Assembly: GCF_900109355.1 (NCBI RefSeq)
Contig: NZ_FOBF01000003.1
Span: 186,001-250,000, forward strand
Direction of reading: 5' to 3'
Origin: Nonomuraea pusilla
Lineage (GTDB): Bacteria > Actinomycetota > Actinomycetes > Streptosporangiales > Streptosporangiaceae
Length of the DNA stretch: 64,000 nucleotides
Shown: positions 42,941 to 51,390 of the stretch, piece by piece
Layout: each line of letters opens with the position of its first letter
Numbering within the stretch: position 1 is the first letter of the stretch
The notes under the pieces: generated by a model
What the model saw: only the letters and a program-made list of their open reading frames with translations
Database searches by the model: none
Told to the model about the DNA's origin: nothing
Translations under genes and position numbers: made by a program

Positions 42941-45160
42941 GTGGCGCGCGACACTGTTGAGACTCATTTCCTCGAAGCGGTTGCGGCACTGAAGGCGGGC
43001 CCGGCACGCGATCCGGCCCTCCCCGTGCGCGACGGCACCACGATGACCGGGCGCCAGTGCCTGACGCTCTTCCAACGCCAGCTCGACAGCCGCCTGCTCG
43101 ACATCGCCGCCCGGTGGCTGCGCGAGCAGGACGAAGGCTTCTACACGATCGGCTCGGCCGGCCACGAGGGCAACGCCGCCGTGGCCGCCGCGCTGCGTCC
43201 CGGCGATCCCGCGCTGCTGCACTACCGGTCGGGCGCGTTCTACCTCACGAGGTCCGAGCAGGCCGGGCGGCTGCCCGAGCAGGGCATCCGCGACGTGCTC
43301 AAGGGCCTCGCCGCCGCCTCCGACGAGCCGATCGCGGGGGGCAGGCACAAGGTGTTCGGCCACCCCGAGCTGGCCGTCATCCCGCAGACCTCCACGATCG
43401 CCAGCCACCTGCCGAGGGCCGTCGGCGTGGCGTTCGCCATCGAGCGGGCCCGCGCGCTGGGGGTCAGGTCCGCCTGGCCCGACGACGCCATCGCCGTGTG
43501 CAGCTTCGGCGACGCCTCCGCCAACCACGCGAGCGCGCTGTCCGGCTTCAACACCGCCTCCTACGCCACCTACCAGGGGCAGCCGCTGCCGCTGCTGTTC
43601 GTGTGCGAGGACAACGGCATCGGCATCAGCGTCCGCACCCCCAAGGGGTGGGTGGAGGCCGCGGCCAGGCGGCCCGGCATCGAGTACTTCTCGGCCGACG
43701 GCTGCGACCTCGTCGCCGCGTACGACGCCGCGGTGCGCGCGGCCGAGCACGTGCGCACCCACCGGGCGCCCGCGTTCCTGCACCTGGCCACCGTGCGGCT
43801 CATGGGCCACGCCGGGTCCGACGTCGAGGTGGCCTACCGCACCCAGCGCGAGATCCGCGCCGACCTGGAGCGCGACCCGCTCGTGCGCGGGGCGACGCTG
43901 CTCGTCGAGGCCGGGCTCGTCACGCCCGACGAGCTGCTCAAGACGTACGAGTCGACCCGCGAGCACATCCTGCGCACGGCGCTGGAGACCACCCGCAGCC
44001 CGCGCCTGGCGTCGGCCGCCGAGATCATGCAGCCCATCGCGCCGCGCGACCCCGAGCTGGTCGCCAGGATCAGCCCCACGGCGGGCGAGCCCGCGGCCAG
44101 GGAGAAGACGTTCGCCGGCAAGCTGCCCGAGACCGAGAAGGCGATGACGCTCGCCGAGTCGATCAACCGCACGCTCGCCGACGCGCTGCTCGTCTACCCC
44201 GAGATGATGGTGTTCGGCGAGGACGTCGCCAAGAAGGGCGGCGTCTACGGCGTCACGCGGGGCCTGCAGAAGCGGTTCGGCCTCGCCCGGGTCTTCGACA
44301 CGCTGCTCGACGAGCAGGCGATCCTCGGGCTCGCGCTGGGCGCGGGGGTGTCCGACCTGCTGCCGGTGCCGGAGATCCAGTACCTCGCCTACCTCCACAA
44401 CGCGCTCGACCAGATCCGGGGCGAGGCGGCCTCGCTGTCGTTCTTCTCGCGCGGCGCGTACCGCAACGGGATGGTCGTCCGGGTCGCCGGGTACGCGTAC
44501 CAGAAGGGGTTCGGGGGCCACTTCCACAACGACAACTCGGTCACGGCGCTGCGCGACATCCCTGGGCTGGTCATCGCCTCGCCCGCGCGGCCCGACGACG
44601 CCGCGGCCATGCTGCGCACCTGCCTCGCGGCGGCCCGCGCCGAGGGCTCGGTCTGCGTCTACATGGAGCCGATCGCGCTGTACCACACCAGAGACCTGTT
44701 CGAGGACGGCGACGGCGGGTGGCTCGCGCCGTACGCGCCGCCGACGCGCTGGCGCGAGACGCACGTGCCGATCGGCCGGGCGCGCTCGTACGGCGACGGG
44801 CGCGACCTGACGATCGTGACGTTCGGCAACGGGGTGCGCATGAGCCTGCGGGCCGCCGTCAGGCTCACCCAGGAGGGCTACAGCTGCCGGGTGCTCGACC
44901 TTCGCTGGCTGGCGCCGCTGCCGGTCGACGACCTGCTGCAGGCGGCCGAGCTGACCGGCAAGGTGCTGATCGCCGACGAGACCCGCCACACCGGCGGCGT
45001 GTCGGAGGGCATCGTGGCCGAGCTGCTCGACGCCGGGTTCACCGGGCAGATCGCGCGGGTGACGTCGTCCGACAGCTTCATCCCGCTGGGCAGGGCGGCC
45101 GACCATGTCCTGTTGTCGGAGGAGGAGATCGAGCAGGCGGCGCGCAAGCTCCTCGGCTGA
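42941..45160 (+). CDS. 2-oxoacid dehydrogenase E1, alpha and beta subunits fused
   Basis: 739 residues in one chain. The alpha half (residues ~1-370) has the thiamine-diphosphate segment GDASANHASALSGFNTA and CEDNGIGIS plus YRSGAFYLTRSEQ; the beta half (from EKAMTLAESINRTLADALLV) has FGEDVAKKGGVYGVT, PEIQYLAYLHNALDQ and the C-terminal transketolase-like domain (VTFGNGVRMSLRAAV). Most branched-chain E1 enzymes are separate alpha and beta chains. No E2 or E3 gene is adjacent. GTG 42941 is chosen because CATAAT (42929-42934) would start a leaderless mRNA there; GTG 42917 is an alternative. It could feed isovaleryl-CoA to the MCC operon nearby. Confidence 0.9.
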   Translation: MARDTVETHFLEAVAALKAGPARDPALPVRDGTTMTGRQCLTLFQRQLDSRLLDIAARWLREQDEGFYTIGSAGHEGNAAVAAALRPGDPALLHYRSGAFYLTRSEQAGRLPEQGIRDVLKGLAAASDEPIAGGRHKVFGHPELAVIPQTSTIASHLPRAVGVAFAIERARALGVRSAWPDDAIAVCSFGDASANHASALSGFNTASYATYQGQPLPLLFVCEDNGIGISVRTPKGWVEAAARRPGIEYFSADGCDLVAAYDAAVRAAEHVRTHRAPAFLHLATVRLMGHAGSDVEVAYRTQREIRADLERDPLVRGATLLVEAGLVTPDELLKTYESTREHILRTALETTRSPRLASAAEIMQPIAPRDPELVARISPTAGEPAAREKTFAGKLPETEKAMTLAESINRTLADALLVYPEMMVFGEDVAKKGGVYGVTRGLQKRFGLARVFDTLLDEQAILGLALGAGVSDLLPVPEIQYLAYLHNALDQIRGEAASLSFFSRGAYRNGMVVRVAGYAYQKGFGGHFHNDNSVTALRDIPGLVIASPARPDDAAAMLRTCLAAARAEGSVCVYMEPIALYHTRDLFEDGDGGWLAPYAPPTRWRETHVPIGRARSYGDGRDLTIVTFGNGVRMSLRAAVRLTQEGYSCRVLDLRWLAPLPVDDLLQAAELTGKVLIADETRHTGGVSEGIVAELLDAGFTGQIARVTSSDSFIPLGRAADHVLLSEEEIEQAARKLLG

Positions 45161-45208
45161 GCCGCAGCCGTTCGCCGCGTCGCGGTTCGCGCCCCTGGCG
45201 GCCGCCCG

Positions 45209-46855
45209 CTACCCGGCGGTCGCCCCTCTGACGCAGGCCGGTTTCGACCAGGCGACGGTGGACTTCTCCGCGATGTTCAGCGGCACGCCCACCACGAAGC
45301 AGTAGCCGGTGCCCGCGTCCAGCCCGGCGACCTTGGCCGTCGTGGCGCCCTGGCCGAGCGCGGTCAGCGGGCCGCCGTCCGCCGCCGGGGAGCGCTGGAG
45401 CACCACCGGGTAGCGGCGGGCGGCGGCGGGGAGCGTCCACTGCAGCTCCACCAGCGAGCCGCGGTCGGCGGTCACCCTGAGCCTGCGCGGGGTCATGGCG
45501 ATGATCTGCCGTCTGGTCACGGGCGGGGCGGTCTCACCGGTCCGGCCGGGGCCGGGGGTCTGGCGGGCGGCCTGCGGCTGCTGCGACGTCCGCGGCTGTC
45601 CGGCCTCGGGCCCGTCGGCGCGCTGGAGCGCCAGGTGCACGGCCACGGCCGCGCCGGCGACGGCGACCGCGACCGCGCCGGCGACACCGCCGACCAACAG
45701 GCCGCGCGTCCGCCCGCGTCCGCCCGGCCCTGTCCGCCGCGCTCCCTCGCCGGGCGCCGTCTCCCCTGAGACGGCCCGCTCCCCCGGCCCGGACGTCCCC
45801 TCCAGGAGGGGCAGGCGGGCCCCGGTCACGTACGGACCTGCGGGCGGCGCGGGAACGGCGCGCGCCGGGGAGCCGGTCGGCCCGGGGACCGAGGGCGGCG
45901 CGGGAACGGCGGGCGCCCGGGAGCCGGACGGCCCGGCGGCGGAGAGCGGGGGCGGCGCGATGGGGTGGGGGCGGGGCGGCGGCGCGGGCGCGGGGGGCGG
46001 GTCCTGGCCCACCAGGTCCGTCACCGGCAGGCCCAGCTCGGCCTGCGCCTCGCGCAGCCGCAGCGCCAGCTCCCGGGCGGAGGCGTGGCGCGACTCCGGC
46101 TGCTTGGCCATCGCCCGCAGGACGATCGCGAGCACGGCGGGCGGCAGGTCGGGCCGCGTGACGGGCGGCGGTTCGAGGCTGAGGACGCGGTACATCAGCG
46201 GCGCGATCGACGGGTCTGCCGGGTTGTGGAAGGCGGGCTGCCCGGCGAGCAGGTGGTAGAGGGTCGAGCCCAGCGAGTAGACGTCGGTGGACGCCGAGTG
46301 CGGGTGGCCCGTCAGCACCTCGGGGGCGGCGTGCAGCGGGGTGAACGCCTGCGACGTGGCCGACACCTCGGAGGAGTCGACGACCCTGGCCACGCCGAAG
46401 TCGGCGATGGCGGGCTCGCCGTACCGGGAGATGAGGATGTTCTGCGGCTTGATGTCGCCGTGCAGGACGCCGGCCTCGTGGACGGCCGCGAGCGCGCCGG
46501 CCAGCTTGACGCCCGTCCGCAGCACCTCCGGCACCGGCAGCGGCCCCTCCTTGCGCACCCTGTCGCGCAGCGAGCCGTTGTCGAAGAAGTCCATCGCGAT
46601 GTACGGCTTGCCGGAGCGGGTGGCGCCGGTGTCGAAGACGGTGACGACGTTGGGGTGCCCCGTGAGGCGTCCGGTGAGCTGGAGCTCGCGCTGGAACCTG
46701 CGCAGGGTGCGCTGGTCGACGCGGTCCACCGACAGGACCTTCAGTGCCACGACCCGGTCGAGGCGTTCCTGGTAGGCGCGGTAGACGACGGCGAAGCCCC
46801 CCTGGCCCGCCTGATCGAGCACCCGGTAGCCGGGCACCTCCTCGACTGGCAGCAC
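45209..46855 (-). CDS. Membrane Ser/Thr protein kinase with extracellular fibronectin III-like domain
   Basis: 548 residues. Glycine loop GQGGFAVVY, ATP lysine VALKVL, catalytic loop VLHGDIKPQN (H132-G-D134, Gly where Arg is usual), DFG at D152 (IADFGVAR), APE-type APEVL. A Pro-rich linker, one transmembrane helix (LLVGGVAGAVAVAVAGAAV) and a C-terminal ~90-residue beta domain with FN3 features (LVELQWTLPAAARRYPVVLQ, LDAGTGYCFVVGV) follow. The HGD loop puts it among non-RD kinases, often not controlled by activation-loop phosphorylation. GTG 46855 follows GGGGGGAG. Convergent with the E1 gene. Confidence 0.92.
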   Translation of the reverse strand: MLPVEEVPGYRVLDQAGQGGFAVVYRAYQERLDRVVALKVLSVDRVDQRTLRRFQRELQLTGRLTGHPNVVTVFDTGATRSGKPYIAMDFFDNGSLRDRVRKEGPLPVPEVLRTGVKLAGALAAVHEAGVLHGDIKPQNILISRYGEPAIADFGVARVVDSSEVSATSQAFTPLHAAPEVLTGHPHSASTDVYSLGSTLYHLLAGQPAFHNPADPSIAPLMYRVLSLEPPPVTRPDLPPAVLAIVLRAMAKQPESRHASARELALRLREAQAELGLPVTDLVGQDPPPAPAPPPRPHPIAPPPLSAAGPSGSRAPAVPAPPSVPGPTGSPARAVPAPPAGPYVTGARLPLLEGTSGPGERAVSGETAPGEGARRTGPGGRGRTRGLLVGGVAGAVAVAVAGAAVAVHLALQRADGPEAGQPRTSQQPQAARQTPGPGRTGETAPPVTRRQIIAMTPRRLRVTADRGSLVELQWTLPAAARRYPVVLQRSPAADGGPLTALGQGATTAKVAGLDAGTGYCFVVGVPLNIAEKSTVAWSKPACVRGATAG

Positions 46856-46899
46856 GGATCTCCCCCCTGTTACCGGGGTGAGTTTAGTGTGAAATTTCG

Positions 46900-47601
46900 T
46901 TATGGGAGGGGGTTCATGAGGTAGGCGCCGAAGGCGATGGAGAGCACCGAGACCAGGAGGAAGAAGAAGACGTAGAAGCCGCCGGGGAGAACCGTCAGCC
47001 GGGCGAGCTGGTCGGCGTCGGAGTCGCGGGCCTGCCGCCTGCGCCGCTTGTGCTGCAGCTCCAGGATCGGGCGCACGCCGCCGAACAGCAGGAACCAGAC
47101 CGCCACCAGCGCCGCCGCCTGCTGCACGTGCGAGGGCGCGTACATCGACAGGGCGAAGACCGCGCCGCCGGTGGCGAGGAGGATGAGGGCGCCGTACAGG
47201 TTGCGGATGAGCAGGAGCATGCACACGAGGAAGAGCAGCACCGTCCAGATGAGCAGCGTGACGCGGCCCTGCTCGGTGAGCCAGGCGGCGGCCAGCCCCA
47301 GTAAGGACGGCGCGAGGTAGCCCGCCATCGCGGTCAGGACCATGCCGGGGCCGTGCGGCCTGCCCCTGGTGACGGTCACGCCCGAGGTGTCGGAGTGCAG
47401 CCGGATGCCTTCGAGCTTGCGCCGGGTGAGCAGCGCCATGAGGGCGTGGCCGCCCTCGTGGGCGATCGTGATCAGCCCCCTGGAGAGCTGCCAGGGCAGG
47501 CGGAAGCCGACGATCGCGAGCGCGACGAGAGCCGAGACCAGCACGACCCAGGGGTCGGGGTCGGGCTGAACCTCGATCAGGTGGGCCCAGAGCTTGTCCA
47601 T
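46900..47601 (-). CDS. M50-like membrane metalloprotease family protein
   Basis: 233 residues, about six hydrophobic helices. The zinc motif HEGGH (H48, E49, H52) lies in the first helical region (LITIAHEGGHALMALLTRRK). The family's second metal ligand motif is not obvious; GPGMVLTAMAGYLAPSLLGL is the counterpart region. Proteins of this M50B-like group are common in actinomycetes and their substrates are unknown. ATG 47601 has no ribosome site. It is divergent from the amidohydrolase gene with only 33 nt between starts. Confidence 0.82.
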   Translation of the reverse strand: MDKLWAHLIEVQPDPDPWVVLVSALVALAIVGFRLPWQLSRGLITIAHEGGHALMALLTRRKLEGIRLHSDTSGVTVTRGRPHGPGMVLTAMAGYLAPSLLGLAAAWLTEQGRVTLLIWTVLLFLVCMLLLIRNLYGALILLATGGAVFALSMYAPSHVQQAAALVAVWFLLFGGVRPILELQHKRRRRQARDSDADQLARLTVLPGGFYVFFFLLVSVLSIAFGAYLMNPLP

Positions 47602-47634
47602 CGAGGAAAAACCTATAGGGGTAGAGTCACCGGC

Positions 47635-48519
47635 GTGGTCACAGAACAAGATTCTGACGCGGGGGTGCGGGACTGGTGGCGGTCGCTGGGACTGCCGGGC
47701 CTGATCGACCTGCACGTCCACTTCCTGCCCGAGCGGATGGAGCGCCGGGTCTGGCACCACTTCGACCACGGCGGCCCGCTCGTGGGCGGCGGGTGGCCGA
47801 TCACGTACCGGGGGACGGCCGAGGAGCGGGTGGCGCGGCTGCGGGAGCTGGGCGTGACCTCCTTCCCCGCCCTCGCGTACGCGCACAAGCCGGACATGGC
47901 CCGCGATCTCAACGCCTGGACCCTGGACTTCGCCCGCCGCACGCCCGGCTGCCTGCCGTCGGCGACCTTCTACCCCGAGCCCGGCGTCACGGCGTACGTG
48001 GAGGACGCGCTCGCCGCCGGGGCGCGCATCTTCAAGGTGCACCTCCAGGTCGGCGCCTTCGACCCCCGCCTGCCCGAGCTGGACGGCGTGTGGGGGCTGC
48101 TGGCCGATTCGGGGGCGCCGGTCGTGGTGCACGCCAGCTCGGTGCCGGTGCCCGGCGGGTTCGTCGGGGCGGAGCCGATCGCCGCCGTGCTGCGCCGGCA
48201 CCCGCGCCTGCGCGTGGTGATCGCGCACCTCGGCATGCCGGAGTACGACCCGTTCTTCGAGCTGGCCTTCCGGTACGAGCGGGTCGCACTGGACACGACC
48301 ATGGCGTTCACGGACTTCTCGGAGGAGCGCATGCCGTTTCCCGCCCGACTACGCCCGGCTTTGCGTGATTTGGGAATCGCTGGGAAGGTAGTGCTCGGCA
48401 GTGATTTTCCTACCATCCCGTACCCTTATGCCCATCAGCTCGCCGCGCTCGCCAGGCTCGACCTGGGTGACGGGTGGTTGCGGGCTGTGTGCTGGCACAA
48501 CGGCGCGGCAATGATCTGA
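47635..48519 (+). CDS. Amidohydrolase family protein (amidohydrolase-2 type)
   Basis: 294 residues. TIM-barrel metal motifs: DLHVHFLPERM at the N-terminus, KVHLQVGAFDP, VVHASS, VIAHLGMPEYDPFFELA, and GSDFPTIPYPY near the end. This is the PF04909 pattern (decarboxylases/hydrolases with one metal). GTG 47635 has TAGAGT 7 nt upstream, compatible with a leaderless mRNA. It shares one base (TGATG) with the next gene. Substrate unknown. Confidence 0.88.
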   Translation: MVTEQDSDAGVRDWWRSLGLPGLIDLHVHFLPERMERRVWHHFDHGGPLVGGGWPITYRGTAEERVARLRELGVTSFPALAYAHKPDMARDLNAWTLDFARRTPGCLPSATFYPEPGVTAYVEDALAAGARIFKVHLQVGAFDPRLPELDGVWGLLADSGAPVVVHASSVPVPGGFVGAEPIAAVLRRHPRLRVVIAHLGMPEYDPFFELAFRYERVALDTTMAFTDFSEERMPFPARLRPALRDLGIAGKVVLGSDFPTIPYPYAHQLAALARLDLGDGWLRAVCWHNGAAMI

Positions 48520-49016
48520 TGAGCAAGGTGAACGATCGGCACGTTGCGCTGATTAGCGCATTCTTCGAGGCTCTGCGCCGCGCTGACGTGGCGGCGATGG
48601 AGCGCTGCTACCACCCCGACGTCAGCTTCGGCGACCCCGTCTTCCAGGAGGTCGAGGGGCGCGAGAAGGTGATGGCGATGTGGCGGCTGAAGCTCGGCGT
48701 CCGCAGCGGCCTGCAGGCCGACTACCGCGACGTGCGGGCCGACGACCACACCGGCACCGCCCGCTGGACGGCCCGCTACACCTTCTCCACCACGGGACGC
48801 CAGGTCGTCAGCGAGGTCGACGCCCTCTTCAGGTTCGAGGACGACGTGATCGTCCGCCACCACGAGGAGTTCGACTTCAGACGCTGGTCCAAGATGGCGC
48901 TCGGCCGGCCGCACGGGCTGCTGTTCGGCTGGACGCCGATGTGGCGCAAGACCATCAGGGACCGCGCGGCGCAGCAGCTGGCCGAGTTCCGCGCGGCGCT
49001 GCCGTCCCAGGGCTGA
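48519..49016 (+). CDS. SnoaL-like / NTF2-fold protein
   Basis: 165 residues. NTF2-like fold: ALISAFFEALRRADVAAMER, YHPDVSFGDPVFQEVEGREK, ARWTARYTFSTTGRQV, DVIVRHHEEFDFRRW. Such proteins bind or isomerise small ligands. The one-base overlap with the amidohydrolase gene suggests a shared substrate; the CorA gene follows after 11 nt and is probably a passenger. Confidence 0.88.
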   Translation: MSKVNDRHVALISAFFEALRRADVAAMERCYHPDVSFGDPVFQEVEGREKVMAMWRLKLGVRSGLQADYRDVRADDHTGTARWTARYTFSTTGRQVVSEVDALFRFEDDVIVRHHEEFDFRRWSKMALGRPHGLLFGWTPMWRKTIRDRAAQQLAEFRAALPSQG

Positions 49017-49027
49017 GGAGGGACGGC

Positions 49028-50146
49028 ATGGCCAGGGTGAAGGGGTTCAGGCGCGGACGTGACACCCGCGCGGAGGCGCCCGAGCACTCGATGGACCCCC
49101 GGGCCACCGAGGAAGCCCCTTACCGGCCGACCGTCATCGACAACGCGATCTACCAGGACGGCCAGCGCGTCGACAACCCCGGCTCGCTGGCCGACGCCTT
49201 CGAACGGCTCAAGCAGATGCCGGGCAGCATGGCCTGGATCGGCCTGTACCGGCCGAAGGAATGGGAGCTGGTCAAGCTCGCCGAGGAGTTCGAGCTGCAC
49301 GAGCTGGCGCTGGAGGACGCCATCGTCGGCTCGCAGCGCCCCAAGGCCGACCGGTACGGCGACACGCTGTTCGTCGTGCTGCGCGCCGCCCGCTACCTCG
49401 ACGAGGCCGAGGAGGTCGCCTTCGGCGAGGTGCACGTCTTCGTCGGGCCCGACTTCGTCATCACCGTGCGCCACGCGGAGGCGCCCGACCTGTCGGCCGT
49501 GCGCAAGCGCATGGAGTCGGACCCCGAGCTGCTCAGGCAGGGCCCGCAGGCCGTGCTCTACGCGATACTCGACGCCGTGGTCGACGGCTACGCGCCGGTC
49601 GTCGCCGGGCTGCAGAAGGACATCGAGGAGATCGAGGTCGAGGTCTTCGGCGGCGACCCCTCGGTGTCGCGGCGCGTCTACGAGCTGTCGGGCGAGGTCA
49701 TCGAGTTCCAGCGGGCCACGGCGCCGCTCGTCCCGATGATCAACGGGTTCATCGCCGGCTCGGCCAAGTACGGCGTGAACGAGGAGCTGCAGAGCTACCT
49801 GCGCGACGTGGCCGACCACGCGATCACCGTGACCGAGCGCATCTCCGCCTTCCGCCAGATGCTCCAGGACATCCTGCTCGTCAACTCGACCCTGGTGACG
49901 CAGGCGCAGAACGCCGAGATGGCCCGCATGACGGAGGCCAGCATCCGCCAGGGCGAGGAGGTCAAGAAGATCTCCGCCTGGGCGGCCATCCTGTTCGCCC
50001 CCACCCTGGTCGGCACCATCTACGGCATGAACTTCGACCACATGCCCGAGACGCACTGGGCGTTCGGCTACCCGTTCGCGATCGTGCTGATGGCCGTCGT
50101 CTGCCTCGTGCTCTACATGGTGTTCAAGCGCCGCGACTGGCTCTGA
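49028..50146 (+). CDS. corA: CorA family magnesium/cobalt transporter
   Basis: 372 residues. The large N-terminal cytoplasmic domain is followed by two C-terminal helices, the GMN selectivity motif (TIYGMNFDHMPE) between them, and the basic end FKRRDWL. It forms a pentameric Mg2+ channel. ATG 49028 follows GAGGAGGGA. Its last 23 bp overlap, tail to tail, the stop region of the convergent AlkZ-like gene. Confidence 0.95.
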   Translation: MARVKGFRRGRDTRAEAPEHSMDPRATEEAPYRPTVIDNAIYQDGQRVDNPGSLADAFERLKQMPGSMAWIGLYRPKEWELVKLAEEFELHELALEDAIVGSQRPKADRYGDTLFVVLRAARYLDEAEEVAFGEVHVFVGPDFVITVRHAEAPDLSAVRKRMESDPELLRQGPQAVLYAILDAVVDGYAPVVAGLQKDIEEIEVEVFGGDPSVSRRVYELSGEVIEFQRATAPLVPMINGFIAGSAKYGVNEELQSYLRDVADHAITVTERISAFRQMLQDILLVNSTLVTQAQNAEMARMTEASIRQGEEVKKISAWAAILFAPTLVGTIYGMNFDHMPETHWAFGYPFAIVLMAVVCLVLYMVFKRRDWL

Positions 50147-51227
50147 CCGGCCGCGCCGCCAGGAACCGGCGCACGTCCGCGACCTCCGCGTCGAGCCCCT
50201 GGGGCGGCTCCTGCCCGCCGAACATCCGCACCTCCGCCCGCTCGCCCCTGCGCGTCCACACGCCCAGGACGACGCCGTCGACCAGCACGACGGGCCTGAT
50301 GATCCCGCCGCCCGGGTGCACCTCGGCGGCGTGCGCGGCGGGCACGACGCCCTCACGGCCGCGCCAGCCGAGCAGGTACTCGTCGAACGCGGGCAGCAGG
50401 CGCGCCCCCGGCTCGTCCGGCTCGGGCGGCGGCGGCTCGGCGGCGAGCCGCCAGGCGGCGCGGGCCTCGCCCAGCGGCAGGCCCGACCAGGCGGCCAGGT
50501 CCTCGGGGGCGGCCGGGTGGTGGGCGCGCCGGTAGCGCACGGCCAGCTCCTTGAGCGCGCGCTCCCTGTCGGGCTCGGCGACGACCGGCCCGCCCAGCCA
50601 GTCGGCGGCGTGGACGTACGTGGGCTTGCCGGCCCTGGGCGGGCCCAGGACGGCCAGGCCGTGGCGGGCGGCCAGCGCGACCAGGTGGACGACGCCCTGC
50701 CCGCGCGCCCTGCCCTTGAGCCGCTCCTCCAGCTCGGCCTTGGTGAGCGGCCCCTCGCCCTCCAGGACGCCCGTGATCAGCGGCAGCAGGTCGTCGCCCG
50801 TGACGCCCTCCTCGCGCAGGCGGCGCAGCGTGCCCGCGAGCCCACCGGCCGCGCCTTTCGGGCCTGCCGCTCCTGCCGTACCTGGCGTGTCTGCCGCACC
50901 TGCCGCACCTGCCGTGCCTGCGGTGCCTGCGGTGCCTTTCGGGCCTGCCGCGCATTTCGTGGCGCCGCCCGTGGTGACCGCGTGCAGCCAGGGCAGGTCG
51001 TCGCGGTGCACCAGGTGCAGGGTGCCGCGCGGGCCCCAGGTGCGGACGATCTCGCGCGACTCCTGGGCGGCGGCGACGTCCGCGGCGGTCAGGCCGGGCG
51101 AGCGGGCGCGGAAGGCCAGGGCGGCGGCGGTGAGGTCCTGGGCCTGGACGGCGGCCAGGTGCCGCACCACCTCGCCCACGGTCCGTCCGGCCGGACGGTG
51201 CAGCAGCTGGGCCCTGACGCTTCTCAT
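50124..51227 (-). CDS. AlkZ-like winged-helix protein (HTH_42 family) with collagen-like insert
   Basis: 367 residues. The family motif QxQD is present (Q28-A-Q30-D31 in LAAVQAQDLTAAALAFRAR), as in AlkZ-type DNA glycosylases that remove bulky or crosslinking adducts; other features are VRTWGPRGTLHLVHRDDL, the winged-helix region with LTKAELEERL, and RLLPAFDEYLLGWRGR. Residues ~93-124 are an insertion of Gly-x-y triplets (GPKGTAGTAGTAGAAG, GAAGPKGAAGG) coded by short GC-rich tandem repeats. ATG 51227 follows GGAGG by 8 nt. It overlaps corA by 23 bp at the 3' ends. Confidence 0.87.
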   Translation of the reverse strand: MRSVRAQLLHRPAGRTVGEVVRHLAAVQAQDLTAAALAFRARSPGLTAADVAAAQESREIVRTWGPRGTLHLVHRDDLPWLHAVTTGGATKCAAGPKGTAGTAGTAGAAGAADTPGTAGAAGPKGAAGGLAGTLRRLREEGVTGDDLLPLITGVLEGEGPLTKAELEERLKGRARGQGVVHLVALAARHGLAVLGPPRAGKPTYVHAADWLGGPVVAEPDRERALKELAVRYRRAHHPAAPEDLAAWSGLPLGEARAAWRLAAEPPPPEPDEPGARLLPAFDEYLLGWRGREGVVPAAHAAEVHPGGGIIRPVVLVDGVVLGVWTRRGERAEVRMFGGQEPPQGLDAEVADVRRFLAARPVRASRGA

Positions 51228-51240
51228 CCCGCGATCCTCC

Positions 51241-51349
51241 CAGCTCCCCACCGGCCCCGCACCCTCGCACGGTCCCCCAGCTCCCCGCCGCCCCCGCAGC
51301 CTCGCACCGTCCCCCACCTCCCCGCCGCCCCGCACCCTCGGACCTCCAG
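51241..51349 (+). repeat. Intergenic 37-bp tandem repeat, three imperfect copies
   Basis: Units at 51241-51277, 51278-51314 and 51315-about 51348. Each begins CAGCTCCCC or CACCTCCCC and contains CCTCGCAC or similar. It fills most of the gap between the AlkZ-like start and the TgpA-like stop; the rest of the gap shows nothing. Confidence 0.75.
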
Positions 51350-51390
51350 CGGCTCTCCTCCGGATCATCGCCGGCGGTGGTCGCCGGGGG

